A stretch of DNA of 64,000 bases from SZUA-38 sp965212525 (GCA_965212525.1 CBDBVC010000032.1:184192-248191), one strand, 5' to 3'; shown: positions 19,130 through 28,185, counted from the stretch's first letter. The notes: generated by a model from the sequence alone, not told the origin. Made by a program: numbers and translations.

Positions 19130-20641
19130 ATGACTATTGTAGAGCAATTGAACGAGCTTCGCTCCTATGGTGGTGAGCGCAGCTGTGTTGGCCTGTCAGA
19201 TGAGGTAATCGCGTCATTCGCCGAGACCGACGAGCGATTGGGTGAAGCGGTCAGTCAGGCATTGTCGACGCACCGTGCGATGCGCGAAAACGACGATGAT
19301 CTGCTGAAAATGGATGAGGCGGATCAGGTTCATCACGTTCAGCAGGGACTGATCAATTTCTATGCCGGCGACGCCATCAACCCCTATGTGGCCATTGCTG
19401 CAGCCGGGCCCTGGCTGATCACCAGCAAGGGCGCCGTGATTCACGATTCAGGCGGCTATGGCATGCTCGGTTTCGGTCATGCACCGGAGTCGATCATCAA
19501 CACCATGAGCCAGCCCCATGTGATGGCCAATGTGATGACCCCGAGCTTCTCGCACAAGCGCATCATTGACGCGCTGAAACGCGAGATCGGTCATACCCGT
19601 GGCAAGGCCGTGTTCGCCGATTTCCTGTGTCTGAACAGTGGCTCTGAATCGGTCAGTGTGGCGGCACGCATGTCGGACATCAATGCCAAGCTGATGACCG
19701 ACCCGGGCGGCCGTCATGAAGGCAAGCGAATTCGCCAGCTGTCGCTCAAGGGTGGCTTTCATGGCCGTACTGACCGACCGGCGCAGTATTCCGATTCATC
19801 CATCGGCAACTATACAAAACACCTGGCCAGTTTCCGCGACCGTGACGGCCTGCTGACAGTCGAGCCAAACAATGTCGAAGACCTGAAGCGCATCTTTGCC
19901 ACGGTAGAACAGAACGGTGAATTCATCGAGAGTTTCTTCATGGAGCCGGTCATGGGTGAAGGCAATCCGGGCGAGGCGATCACGGTAGAGTTCTACGAGG
20001 CCGCACGCGCACTGACCCGCGCCCACGGCAGCCTGCTGCTGGTCGATTCCATCCAGGCCGGACTGCGTGCCCAGGGCTGTCTGTCGATTGTCGATTATCC
20101 CGGCTTCGGTGAGGTTGATGCACCAGACATGGAAACCTATTCCAAGGCGCTCAATGGCGGCCAGTACCCGCTTTCCGTGCTTGCCCTGAACGATGAGACC
20201 GCAACCCTGTACCGCAAGGGCATCTACGGCAACACCATGACCACAAATCCGCGTGCCATGGATATCGCCGTCACGGTACTGGAAAACATTGATGATGAGC
20301 TGCGTGCCAACATCCGCGACCGTGGTGCCGAGTTTGTCGACAAGCTCAAGGCGCTGGCCGATCGCATGGACGGACGCATCACCAAGGTCCAGGGTACCGG
20401 TCTGCTGTTCAGCTGTGAGGTCAGTTCTCACTACAAGGCCTATGGTGCCGGCAGTCTCGAGGAATACCTGCGACTGAATGGCATTGGAGTCATCCACGGC
20501 GGCGAAAACTCATTGCGATTCACGCCACCGTTCCACGTCACCAGTGCCGAGGTCGACCTAATTGTCAATGCCGTGGAAGATGCACTGATCAATGGTCCGG
20601 TCAGAAGCGAACAGGACCAGGAACTGGCTGTTGCCGGCTAG
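19130..20641 (+). CDS. Class III PLP-dependent aminotransferase of unknown substrate
   Basis: The fold type I aminotransferase core is clear: NSGSES (169-174) for phosphate binding, GGFHGRT (208-214), LLVDSIQAGLR (303-313) with PLP-binding D306, and TYSKALNGG (336-344) with the Schiff-base lysine K339. The family usually has D-E-V/I-Q-T-G where this protein has DSIQAG. It also has an extra N-terminal region of about 70 residues (from NELRSYGGERSCVGLS). The start at 19130 has AGGA nine bases upstream, while the open frame to 19007 overlaps recC and is unlikely. From memory this belongs to a conserved ~500-residue subgroup sometimes labelled lysine or 4-aminobutyrate aminotransferase, but nothing visible fixes the substrate. 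Confidence 0.85.
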   Translation: MTIVEQLNELRSYGGERSCVGLSDEVIASFAETDERLGEAVSQALSTHRAMRENDDDLLKMDEADQVHHVQQGLINFYAGDAINPYVAIAAAGPWLITSKGAVIHDSGGYGMLGFGHAPESIINTMSQPHVMANVMTPSFSHKRIIDALKREIGHTRGKAVFADFLCLNSGSESVSVAARMSDINAKLMTDPGGRHEGKRIRQLSLKGGFHGRTDRPAQYSDSSIGNYTKHLASFRDRDGLLTVEPNNVEDLKRIFATVEQNGEFIESFFMEPVMGEGNPGEAITVEFYEAARALTRAHGSLLLVDSIQAGLRAQGCLSIVDYPGFGEVDAPDMETYSKALNGGQYPLSVLALNDETATLYRKGIYGNTMTTNPRAMDIAVTVLENIDDELRANIRDRGAEFVDKLKALADRMDGRITKVQGTGLLFSCEVSSHYKAYGAGSLEEYLRLNGIGVIHGGENSLRFTPPFHVTSAEVDLIVNAVEDALINGPVRSEQDQELAVAG

Positions 20642-20671
20642 GTCTGGCGACACCAGCCGAAAACCGGAATG

Positions 20672-20694
20672 CACCCGGCTATGACAGCCGGGTG
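20672..20694 (+). terminator. Hairpin after the aminotransferase gene
   Basis: CACCCGGCT, loop ATGAC, AGCCGGGTG form a perfect nine-base stem 30 bases after the stop codon. No T run follows, so it may act as a weak or Rho-assisted terminator or as an mRNA 3' end. Confidence 0.4.
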
Positions 20695-20766
20695 TGTCGT
20701 GTCTGCCAGGGCTGATCGGGGCCTTATGGCAGCAATCAACAACCCACTGGATGATCTGGCGAGGAC

Positions 20767-22770
20767 ATGATCAGAAATCCGAAGACCATACGACGCAGCC
20801 TGCTGAACAACATCCTGCTGATTGTGTTCATCGGCGGCGCAGTGATTCTGCTGACCACTCTGATCGGTGCCAATCAGGTGGCTCAGACCATGTCGCGGAT
20901 TCTCATCGGGCAGTCCATATCACGGGCCGAAACCGAAGTGGGGAATTTCATCGAGCCGGTCGAGCAGGCATTCAGCCTGTCACAGTTCTGGATCCGCAAT
21001 GACCTGCTCAGCATCCCCAACGGCAAGGGCGCGGAAAGCCTGCTGTTGCCGTTGCTGACGGAATTCGACCAGCTCAACTCCACCATCTTGATTGACCCCG
21101 ACGGTCGCTACCTGATCGTCTCCCGCGTACAGGACGAGTTTCGTCTCAGCATCATTGATCCGGCCATCAGCGATGATACGGCCCAGATTCTGTTTCCGCT
21201 GGGCAAATCGGAAACCTGGCAGGAACTGGCCTACCCGATCACACTGTCTGAACGACCCTGGTTTGCCGGCGCCCGGACTGTGGATTACAACGAGATCTTC
21301 TGGACCGATGCCTATACCTTCTTCGGCGGTCAGACATCCGGCATGACGGCAGCCTCGAGGTTTATCGATGACAACGGTGGTGAATGGCTGATCGCGTTTG
21401 ATATCGTGCTGGAGACCATCTCACGCTTCACATCGGAATATGACATGGGCTACCGCGGCATCATGATCATGACAGACAGCCAGGGCAAACTAATCGGCCT
21501 GCCCGATTTGCCCCAGTTCGCCACCGTGTCGGGGCGTGCACGGGGATACCTCAAACACCCCTACGAACTCGAGTTCAGCCTGGCGAATGATGCGGCCATG
21601 GCATTTCAGCCCGACCCGAATGGTTCGGTGTCTCTCGAACCGGTTCGCTTCAACAGCGACGGCCAGGGCTGGTGGGGCCAGGGCGTCTGGCTGCCACTGG
21701 GCAGCACCAGCGAAATGTGGATTGGCATCCTGATCCCGGAGAAGGAACTGCTGGGATCAATCGAACAACTCAGGCTGATCCTGCTGACCGCCATCATTCT
21801 GGTCACCCTGGTCGCTGTCAGTCGTGCCATCGCCATGGCACGTCGCTACAGCACGCCCATCAGCGAACTCGAGCAGCAAAGCCTGAGAATCTCACAGGGC
21901 GATTTCAGTGATTCGACAGAAATCCGGTCCGGTCTGCGGGAAATCGATAATCTGGCTCAGGCCCACGAGGTGATGAGAAACGAGTTGCGCAACTTCCTCA
22001 AACTGGAGGACGACCTGCAACTTGCGCACCAGATCCAGCAGAAAACCTTCCCGGAGCTGCTGCCCAACATGAAAGACTATGACATCGCAGCTGCCAGCCG
22101 GCCGGCCGATGCCACCGGAGGTGATACTTACGATGTCATCGGCATGAATTGCCAGCTGAATCCACCTGAAATTACCTACAGTGATCCACACAAGGTCTAT
22201 CTGATGCTGTCGGATGCCACCGGTCATGGTGTAGGACCGGCCCTGACTGCATCACAGGTACACGCCATGTTCAGAATGGGTGTCCGCACAGGCCAGTCGG
22301 TGGCCGAAATCACTTATCACATGAATCACCAGTTGCATAGCGAATCGTACATGGGACGGTTCGTGACCGCCTGGCTGGCCAGAATAGATATCGAACAGTC
22401 GTGCATCTATTCCATCAGTTCAGGACAGGCACCGATTCTGATCTATCGAAAATCGACCGATTCGCTTGAACAGCTGCCGGCTCAGCTGCCCCCGCTGGGT
22501 GTCAATGACCTGCCCGATGTTCCCACTCTGGAGAAGTTCGAACTCGACCGTGGCGATATCCTGGCCGTCCTTTCGGACGGTATCTTCGAGGCACGTGATG
22601 CCAACGGTGAACATTTCGGTATGGATCGCGTCGAATCACTGATACGGGAATCACGCCAAGAAGGTGCCGGCATCATTCTCAACAGGATCAAGGATGCGAT
22701 TGATGATTTTCTCGGCAAACTGGACGCAGGTGATGATCAGACTGGTATCATAGTGAAAAAATTGCGATAG
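20767..22770 (+). CDS. SpoIIE-type protein phosphatase with Cache-like sensor and HAMP domain
   Basis: The 667 residues contain a membrane segment (17-35), an extracytoplasmic sensor region of about 290 residues that resembles a double Cache domain, a second membrane segment near 335-355, a HAMP linker, and a PP2C/SpoIIE phosphatase domain from about 430. Metal-site motifs are DATGGDTYD near 450, SDATGHGVG (482-490), LSDGIFEA near 603 and DDQTG near 656. RsbU-like enzymes of this build dephosphorylate anti-anti-sigma factors. No STAS or anti-sigma kinase gene lies in the window, so its partner is elsewhere. It has its own plus-strand position 125 bases after the aminotransferase. Confidence 0.9.
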   Translation: MIRNPKTIRRSLLNNILLIVFIGGAVILLTTLIGANQVAQTMSRILIGQSISRAETEVGNFIEPVEQAFSLSQFWIRNDLLSIPNGKGAESLLLPLLTEFDQLNSTILIDPDGRYLIVSRVQDEFRLSIIDPAISDDTAQILFPLGKSETWQELAYPITLSERPWFAGARTVDYNEIFWTDAYTFFGGQTSGMTAASRFIDDNGGEWLIAFDIVLETISRFTSEYDMGYRGIMIMTDSQGKLIGLPDLPQFATVSGRARGYLKHPYELEFSLANDAAMAFQPDPNGSVSLEPVRFNSDGQGWWGQGVWLPLGSTSEMWIGILIPEKELLGSIEQLRLILLTAIILVTLVAVSRAIAMARRYSTPISELEQQSLRISQGDFSDSTEIRSGLREIDNLAQAHEVMRNELRNFLKLEDDLQLAHQIQQKTFPELLPNMKDYDIAAASRPADATGGDTYDVIGMNCQLNPPEITYSDPHKVYLMLSDATGHGVGPALTASQVHAMFRMGVRTGQSVAEITYHMNHQLHSESYMGRFVTAWLARIDIEQSCIYSISSGQAPILIYRKSTDSLEQLPAQLPPLGVNDLPDVPTLEKFELDRGDILAVLSDGIFEARDANGEHFGMDRVESLIRESRQEGAGIILNRIKDAIDDFLGKLDAGDDQTGIIVKKLR

Positions 22771-22886
22771 TCCCACAGACAGGTAATGACAGGGCGACAT
22801 GATTCTCGCGACACCCCATTGCAGACAGACCGAGCGGCGCACCGGAAACAGGCGTCACTGCATTGCTGTGTCAGGATGCAGCGCCG

Positions 22887-23894
22887 ATGACTGAGACAGG
22901 AAAACTCTCGATCATTATTGTCGTTTTCCGCACCTGGGAAGAACTGTCTGTCTGTCTGCGATCATTCGAGGCGTCGCTGGAGGCGATTGGTGATCATGAA
23001 ATCATCATCGTCAACAATGATCCTGCAGACGCGGCAGCATACGATTTTGCCAAGGCCCATACCGACCTTCACCTGATCCACAATGGCGGCAATTACGGCT
23101 ATGCTCATGGCTGCAATCTGGGCGCACGCATGGCAACCGGTGATATCCTGCTGTTCCTCAACCCCGACACCGAGGACCCGGACAGCCAGCTGGTGAAACT
23201 GCTCGAAAGCAAACAGCGACACCCCGAAAACGCCATACTCAGCTGCAGGCAAATCAATTCCAGCGCTCAACCTCAGAAGGTGTTCGGACATTTTCCGAGT
23301 ATTTTCAATGTGCTTGGGCCGATGCGCGCCATTTCGCGCCTGCTCCACCCCAGTGCATTCCCGGACAGCAAGCACTGTCGCTCCGCCTATCGCGAGGTGG
23401 ACTGGGTATCGGGATCGGTTCTCATGATCGACCGTGCGGTGTTCAATGAACTCAACGGCTGGTGCGAGGATTACTGGATGTATTCCGAAGACGTCGATCT
23501 GTGTTATCGCGCTCGGCGCCTGGGCCACGAAGTGGCCTGTACCTCATCGGCTACCATCCGGCATCATCATGCCAGTGCCAGCCGTCAGGACCTGTCCATC
23601 GATGCGGTCACGCGCAGCGAAGTGATCATCTCAAGACACCTGTATGCACACAAGCACCTGGGAGCAGTGCAGCGTCCGGTGTATCACCTGTTACTGTTCA
23701 TCAGCCGCTATCTGACACTGATGCCAGTCGCCCTGCTCGGCTTGATCTGGCGCAAAGCGCCTTATCGTGTCCGGTTACGGGCCCGCATGTGCCGACACCT
23801 GACCCGTTACTACAAGAATCTGCTGACCGGAATGTGGCGCAGCCCGCGAGCCAATATCACCGACAAATCCACACTCAAGAAAGAGCTGCACTAA
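22887..23894 (+). CDS. Family 2 glycosyltransferase (rhamnosyltransferase-like)
   Basis: From the ATG at 22887 (AGGA ten bases upstream) the protein has 335 residues. GT-A features are SIIIVVFRTWEEL, VNNDPADA, NGGNYGYAHGCNLGA and the metal/nucleotide motif LFLNPDTEDP. The acceptor-side block VDWVSGSVLMIDRAVF and YSEDVDLCYRARRLG is typical of WbbL-like rhamnosyltransferases of O-antigen or capsule synthesis. A hydrophobic stretch near 270-290 may associate with the membrane. Its sugar and acceptor are unknown, and it does not sit in a polysaccharide cluster. Confidence 0.88.
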   Translation: MTETGKLSIIIVVFRTWEELSVCLRSFEASLEAIGDHEIIIVNNDPADAAAYDFAKAHTDLHLIHNGGNYGYAHGCNLGARMATGDILLFLNPDTEDPDSQLVKLLESKQRHPENAILSCRQINSSAQPQKVFGHFPSIFNVLGPMRAISRLLHPSAFPDSKHCRSAYREVDWVSGSVLMIDRAVFNELNGWCEDYWMYSEDVDLCYRARRLGHEVACTSSATIRHHHASASRQDLSIDAVTRSEVIISRHLYAHKHLGAVQRPVYHLLLFISRYLTLMPVALLGLIWRKAPYRVRLRARMCRHLTRYYKNLLTGMWRSPRANITDKSTLKKELH

Positions 23895-23923
23895 CCCCGG
23901 GTGCGTCTGACAGGAGCAACATC

Positions 23924-24361
23924 ATGGCCATGTGCAGAATCAATATCATACTGATGGGAATGTCAGTGCTGCTGATCAGCGCCTGTCAGAGCACGCAGCA
24001 ACAGGACCCATCGGATCTGATCGGCCAGACGGATTTGTGGGCCGTCAGCCTCATCAATGGCCAGGTCTTGCAGCAACCGACCCCGGCAACCTTTCAGATC
24101 AATGAACGAAGCGGACAGATCAGCGGCACCACCGGCTGCAATCGAATCAGTGCAGACTTTCAGCGTGATGGGGATAGCATTTCTGTCTCCACCATCTCGC
24201 AGACCAAGAAAATGTGCGCCGAACCACTGAACCAGCGCGAACGCACGCTGATCGCGATTCTGTCTACCGCATCATCAATCCGGGCTGATGACACCAACCT
24301 GATCATCAGCGGTGATGACGGTGTCATCGAACTGACCCCTTCCCGGGAGGGATCGCAATAA
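23924..24361 (+). CDS. META-domain lipoprotein
   Basis: The 145-residue protein has a lipoprotein signal with the lipobox LISAC, placing the lipidated cysteine at 21. The rest is a META domain with the characteristic ISGTTGCNRISADF and a conserved second cysteine in KKMCAEPL. E. coli HslJ is a relative linked to heat and novobiocin tolerance. The start at 23924 has AGGAG seven bases upstream. The same frame is open far upstream inside the glycosyltransferase gene, but that is an out-of-frame shadow. Confidence 0.85.
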   Translation: MAMCRINIILMGMSVLLISACQSTQQQDPSDLIGQTDLWAVSLINGQVLQQPTPATFQINERSGQISGTTGCNRISADFQRDGDSISVSTISQTKKMCAEPLNQRERTLIAILSTASSIRADDTNLIISGDDGVIELTPSREGSQ

Positions 24362-24462
24362 GATCTGACAGCGCCTTCTGTGACGCCTGTCAGCATTTCG
24401 ACAACAGGGTGCAGGCCAGCGACGATAGTGGCCTTGCATCCGATCATAGCCAGGGATCACCC

Positions 24463-25887
24463 ATGACAAGAAAAGACTGTTCGGACTCAGCACCTCATGC
24501 CAGCGCGAAAGTCGCTCAACACGGTTTGATGACCCTGTTCATCTTCGCTGCCATCAGCATGCTTGCCACGTCGCTGTCAGCCAGCGAAAGTGCCGTACTG
24601 CCGATGCAAGAGCGGGCCGTCGTGATAGACGACATAATCGCCGAACGGGTCAGGGAAGTCCTGCCCGGGCTGATGCAGACACACGATCTGGATCTGTGGC
24701 TGATCATCAGCCGTGAATACAATGAAGACCCCATCATCAAGACCTTTCTGCCGTCGACCTGGATGGCGGCCAGACGTCGTACCATCCTGATGATTCATCA
24801 ACCCGATGAAGGTCCACTGGAAACCCTGGCGGTGGCACGCTATGACGTGGGCAAGACCTTCAAGCGGGTATGGGACCCCGAGACGCAACCCGATCAGTGG
24901 CAACGCCTGGCAGATCTCATCGCTGAACGAGACCCGAAAGCAATCGCAGTCAATACATCGGATGTCTATGGCCTTGCCGATGGGCTCAACGCCACTGAAC
25001 TGAGAATGCTCACAGACGCCCTGCCCGATAATCTGGCCGGGCGCATCACCAGTGCCGAACCACTGGCGATAGGCTGGCTCGAAACGCGCAGCCGCACCGA
25101 ACTCGAGATTTATCCTCATATCGTCAAGCTGGCACATGAAATCATCGCCGATGCCTTTTCGGATCATGTCATCACGCCTGGGGTAACCTCGACCGACGAT
25201 GTACGCTGGTGGATGAGAGAACGCATCGCAGAACTGAAACTGGCCACCTGGTTTCATCCGTCTGTCAGCATTCAGCGTGGCGATGATGCAAAGTTCGATC
25301 ACCTGCGCACATTCGACAAACAGCCTGATGCCGATGTCATCTTCGCCGGTGATCTGTTGCATGTGGATTTCGGCATCACCTATCTGAGGCTGAATACCGA
25401 TACCCAGCAGCACGCCTACGTGCTCAGACCCTGTGAAACATCGGCGCCGGACAGTCTCAGGCAGGCACTGAAGCAGACCAATCGTCTGCAGGATATCCTG
25501 ACACAGTCATTCAGAACGGGACAAACCGGGAATGAGGTGTTGCTCAAGGCTCGAGAGCTGGCTATCAGTGAGGGTATCAGACCCAGTATCTACACCCACC
25601 CGATCGGCTTTCATGGGCACGGTGCCGGTCCGGCGATCGGCATGTGGGACAACCAGAGCGGAACACTGGCCAATGGCAACTGGCCACTGAGTGCCAACAC
25701 GGCATTTTCAATCGAACTGAACGCCACTCATTTCATTCCGGAATGGGACAAGGACATTCGAATCATGCTGGAAGAAGATGCCTGGTTCGACGGCGACAGG
25801 GTTCGCTACATTCATGGCAGACAAACCGGTTTTCACCTGATCAATCAGACGGACAACACACAGCTGAGTACGCATTGCGACCCGTAA
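24463..25887 (+). CDS. Exported M24-family metallopeptidase (Xaa-Pro aminopeptidase-like)
   Basis: The 474 residues begin with a long basic N-region and a Sec-type signal (MTLFIFAAISMLATSLSA, cleavage likely before SES), so the enzyme acts in the periplasm or outside. The C-terminal pita-bread domain keeps the full set of dinuclear metal ligands: D302 (HVDFG), D313, H386 or H384 in GFHGHGAG, E418 (SIELNA) and E437/E438 (MLEEDA). The N-terminal part (60-250) fits the creatinase-type N domain. ATG at 24463 has AGGGA seven bases upstream. Most M24 proline peptidases are cytoplasmic, so export is notable. Confidence 0.87.
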   Translation: MTRKDCSDSAPHASAKVAQHGLMTLFIFAAISMLATSLSASESAVLPMQERAVVIDDIIAERVREVLPGLMQTHDLDLWLIISREYNEDPIIKTFLPSTWMAARRRTILMIHQPDEGPLETLAVARYDVGKTFKRVWDPETQPDQWQRLADLIAERDPKAIAVNTSDVYGLADGLNATELRMLTDALPDNLAGRITSAEPLAIGWLETRSRTELEIYPHIVKLAHEIIADAFSDHVITPGVTSTDDVRWWMRERIAELKLATWFHPSVSIQRGDDAKFDHLRTFDKQPDADVIFAGDLLHVDFGITYLRLNTDTQQHAYVLRPCETSAPDSLRQALKQTNRLQDILTQSFRTGQTGNEVLLKARELAISEGIRPSIYTHPIGFHGHGAGPAIGMWDNQSGTLANGNWPLSANTAFSIELNATHFIPEWDKDIRIMLEEDAWFDGDRVRYIHGRQTGFHLINQTDNTQLSTHCDP

Positions 25888-26199
25888 TCGCATGATCAGG
25901 CTCGAAAACCCTGCGATGGGTCACTGAAATCGCTGAGGGCGATCAGTTAATGGATTTTTAATGCCGTTTCAATAAAAAATCATTTATTTTTACTTATATA
26001 TCAATAACATTTGTTACATTATTAAAATATTTATCATGATAATTCATTACCCTCACCCGATTCACTGAATTTTTCAGAACAAAATATTCACTCGGCACAA
26101 CCTAGACTGACCTCATCATGAATTCCGTACAGGGACAGGTATGGTTCATGCGATGACAACAACAATAACCAACAGTCAATTGCGTAACCGGAGTGTTCC
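25888..26199 (+). other. Gene-free, strongly AT-rich interval
   Basis: No gene is seen in these 312 bases. From about 25945 to 26075 the sequence is very AT-rich, with several runs of A and T, unlike the rest of the window. It precedes the small DGFE-ended gene and probably holds its promoter (for example a GATAAT at 26036-26041), but no convincing paired -35 was found. It could also bind a nucleoid silencer such as an H-NS-like protein. Confidence 0.4.
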
Positions 26200-26415
26200 A
26201 TGCTATCAATTTTCGTCACTGGATTTATCAGTCTCAGCTGTCAGCTGCAGGGCGACATGGTGCTGACCTACCAGCAGGATTACTGGCAGGTCGAATTCAG
26301 CTGTGATGACACCTTGCGTTTCATACAGTCGGACATGCTGATCTATGACACCATGCTCGAATCCGTCGACATGTCATCACTGGACATCAATATCTTTCAG
26401 GATGGCTTTGAATGA
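26200..26415 (+). CDS. Small protein with C-terminal FQDGFE end
   Basis: A 71-residue frame starts at ATG 26200 with GGAG six bases upstream (26190-26193). The first 13 residues are hydrophobic (MLSIFVTGFISLS) and could be a short signal or a lipoprotein-like signal ending at C14. The C-terminus, NIFQDGFE, closely matches the end of the unrelated protein at the right edge of the window (LFEDGFED). The family is not recognised. It may be the remnant of a larger secreted protein, since the middle is short and the upstream region is AT-rich and empty. Confidence 0.55.
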   Translation: MLSIFVTGFISLSCQLQGDMVLTYQQDYWQVEFSCDDTLRFIQSDMLIYDTMLESVDMSSLDINIFQDGFE

Positions 26416-26420
26416 TCAGC

Positions 26421-26441
26421 AGCCGGTCAATGACGCCGGCT
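26421..26441. terminator. Small hairpin between convergent genes
   Basis: AGCCGG, loop TCAATGACG, CCGGCT lie between the small DGFE gene and the MmcQ/YjbR gene. The stem is only six pairs and has no T run, so function is uncertain. Confidence 0.25.
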
Positions 26442-26829
26442 AATCACTCGCGAAGGCATTGCCGCCATGTCGAATTCGCAATGATTGCTTCAACTTGCGG
26501 CTCAGTCCGGCATACACACGCTGATAGGAATGATCCATCATGCGCCTGAGCTCACCGGCGGGAACCGTGGCATCGAGCACCACGGTATTCCAGTGCCGCT
26601 TGTTCATGTGATAGCCCGGCCTGACCGCATCGAACATGCTGCGCAGGAATTCCGCCTGATCCGGATCACATTTCAGATTGAGCCAGTAGAATTTTCCATC
26701 ATTGCCAAATGACAGGGCGGCAAACATTTTTCCAAGCAGTTTGAACACCTTGACATCAGGGCCGAACGGATAATCGAGTACCGCTTCCGGCCTGGACATC
26801 AGATAGGCTTCGCACTCGTTGTGATTCAT
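26440..26829 (-). CDS. MmcQ/YjbR family DNA-binding-like protein
   Basis: The 129-residue protein shows the family pattern: an N-terminal C/L-x-x-x-P segment with DYPFGPDVKVFKLLGKMFA, then FYWLNLKCDP, and a C-terminal block PGYHMNKRHWNTVVLDATVP. Members have a double-wing fold and are of unknown cellular role. It follows the HIT gene with 14 bases between them and is the last gene of the dnaX series. Confidence 0.9.
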   Translation of the reverse strand: MNHNECEAYLMSRPEAVLDYPFGPDVKVFKLLGKMFAALSFGNDGKFYWLNLKCDPDQAEFLRSMFDAVRPGYHMNKRHWNTVVLDATVPAGELRRMMDHSYQRVYAGLSRKLKQSLRIRHGGNAFASD

Positions 26830-26843
26830 CAGCGGCAGTGCAT

Positions 26844-27188
26844 TCAGCCCGGTGGCCAGGAGAGGTTTCGGCCGGCAAGAAAGTGAAGGTGAATGTGAAA
26901 AATGGTCTGACCGGCGCGCTCGTTGCAGTTCATCACCACCCGATAGCCCTCCTCGTCCACTTCGATCTGACGGGCATAATCGGCGGCTGCCAGAAACAGT
27001 CTGCCAACCAGTTCTGCCTGCTCGGGACGAATATCATTGATGGTGGCGATACGCTGGCGTGGAACAAACAGGACATGATGGGGTGCCTGCGCGTTGATGT
27101 CCCGGAAACCGACGACGGCATCATCCTCGTATACGATATCCGCCGGTATACGGCCTTCGATAATATCGAGAAATAGTGTGTTACTCAT
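26844..27188 (-). CDS. HIT-family nucleotide hydrolase (HinT-like)
   Basis: The 114 residues contain the histidine triad HIHLHFLAG near the C-terminus and the N-terminal block NTLFLDIIEGRIPADIVYED typical of HinT-type purine nucleoside phosphoramidases. The ATG at 27188 fits the family start, while the frame extends 13 codons upstream without homology. It is 63 bases downstream of recR. Confidence 0.93.
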   Translation of the reverse strand: MSNTLFLDIIEGRIPADIVYEDDAVVGFRDINAQAPHHVLFVPRQRIATINDIRPEQAELVGRLFLAAADYARQIEVDEEGYRVVMNCNERAGQTIFHIHLHFLAGRNLSWPPG

Positions 27189-27251
27189 GACAGCTCCGCA
27201 ATCAGTACCTCTGACAGAAGGATGCATCTTGCGCCGTCTCGGGTAAGCCTG

Positions 27252-27851
27252 TCAATCCTCGATGTCGAGCCGTCCTGAAAATGCGTGCGCCAGTGTGTTG
27301 CGATCAGTGAATTCCAGCTCACCACCGACTGGAACGCCATGGGCGATTCTGCTGGCCCTGACACCATGCCTGCTGGCCAGGTGTGACAGATAATGTGCTG
27401 TCGCCTCACCCTCGACCGTCGGGTTGGTGGCAATGATCATTTCCTCGATCGGCTCATCCTCGAGCCGTTTTTCCAGAAGGTTCAGGCCCAGCTGCTCCGG
27501 CCCAATCCCATCAAGCGGTGACAATCGGCCCAGCAGCAGGAAGTACTGACCGTGATAGCCGGTTGCCGATTCGATACTGCTGCGATCAGCCGGAGTTTCA
27601 ACCACACAGATCTGCTGTGCCGTGCGCTGCTCGTTACCACACAGCGAACAAAGATTGTTCTCTGTGTACATGCGACAGCGGCTGCAGTGACCGATGGCGG
27701 TCATTGCCTGCTTCAGAACCTCACCCAGCTGCATGCCACCGTCTCTATGGTGTTGCAGCAGATGATAGGCCATGCGTTGAGCAGACTTTGGCCCCACACC
27801 CGGTAACACTCGCAGGGCATCGATCAGTTCCTCAAGCAGAGGCCTGTCCAT
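27252..27851 (-). CDS. recR: Recombination mediator protein RecR
   Basis: RecR acts with RecF and RecO to load RecA at gaps. The 199 residues show the helix-hairpin-helix (LPGVGPKSAQRMAYHLL), a zinc finger with C56, C59, C68 and C71, and a TOPRIM domain starting ICVVETPADRSS. It begins at the last base of ybaB, a coupling typical of the dnaX-ybaB-recR operon. Confidence 0.97.
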   Translation of the reverse strand: MDRPLLEELIDALRVLPGVGPKSAQRMAYHLLQHHRDGGMQLGEVLKQAMTAIGHCSRCRMYTENNLCSLCGNEQRTAQQICVVETPADRSSIESATGYHGQYFLLLGRLSPLDGIGPEQLGLNLLEKRLEDEPIEEMIIATNPTVEGEATAHYLSHLASRHGVRASRIAHGVPVGGELEFTDRNTLAHAFSGRLDIED

Positions 27852-28180
27852 CAGAACGGGAACTTGAAACCTTCCGGCAGCTGCATGCCACCGGTCATGT
27901 CACTCATGGAAGACTGGGACAGTTCCGATACCTTGTTGATGGCATCATTGATGGCAGCGGCGATCATGTCTTCGGCCATCTCAGGATCGTCCTTCATCAA
28001 TTCGTGATCGACCTCGACACGCCTGACTTCATGACGACCGGTCATGGTCACCCGGGCCAGTCCACCACCCGCTTCACCGGTGACTTCCTTGCTGGCCAGC
28101 TCTTCCTGGGCCTGCTGCATCTTTTCCTGCATTTTCTGGGCTTGCTGCATCAAGCCGGCGAGTGGTCCTTTCATGGTCAA
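27851..28180 (-). CDS. ybaB: YbaB/EbfC nucleoid-associated protein
   Basis: This 109-residue DNA-binding protein matches the YbaB family: a helical N-terminus rich in Gln (LMQQAQKMQEKMQQAQEELA), then VTGEAGGGLARVTMTGRHEV. It lies five bases after dnaX and overlaps recR by one base. Confidence 0.95.
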   Translation of the reverse strand: MTMKGPLAGLMQQAQKMQEKMQQAQEELASKEVTGEAGGGLARVTMTGRHEVRRVEVDHELMKDDPEMAEDMIAAAINDAINKVSELSQSSMSDMTGGMQLPEGFKFPF

Positions 28181-28185
28181 TCTCC

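Noticed and set aside
23462..23923. Upstream extension of the META lipoprotein frame
   Set aside because: It overlaps the glycosyltransferase gene in another frame; the lipobox needs the start at 23924.
24577..25413. Minus-strand frame of 278 codons opposite the M24 peptidase
   Set aside because: The peptidase frame has all catalytic motifs; the antisense frame has none.
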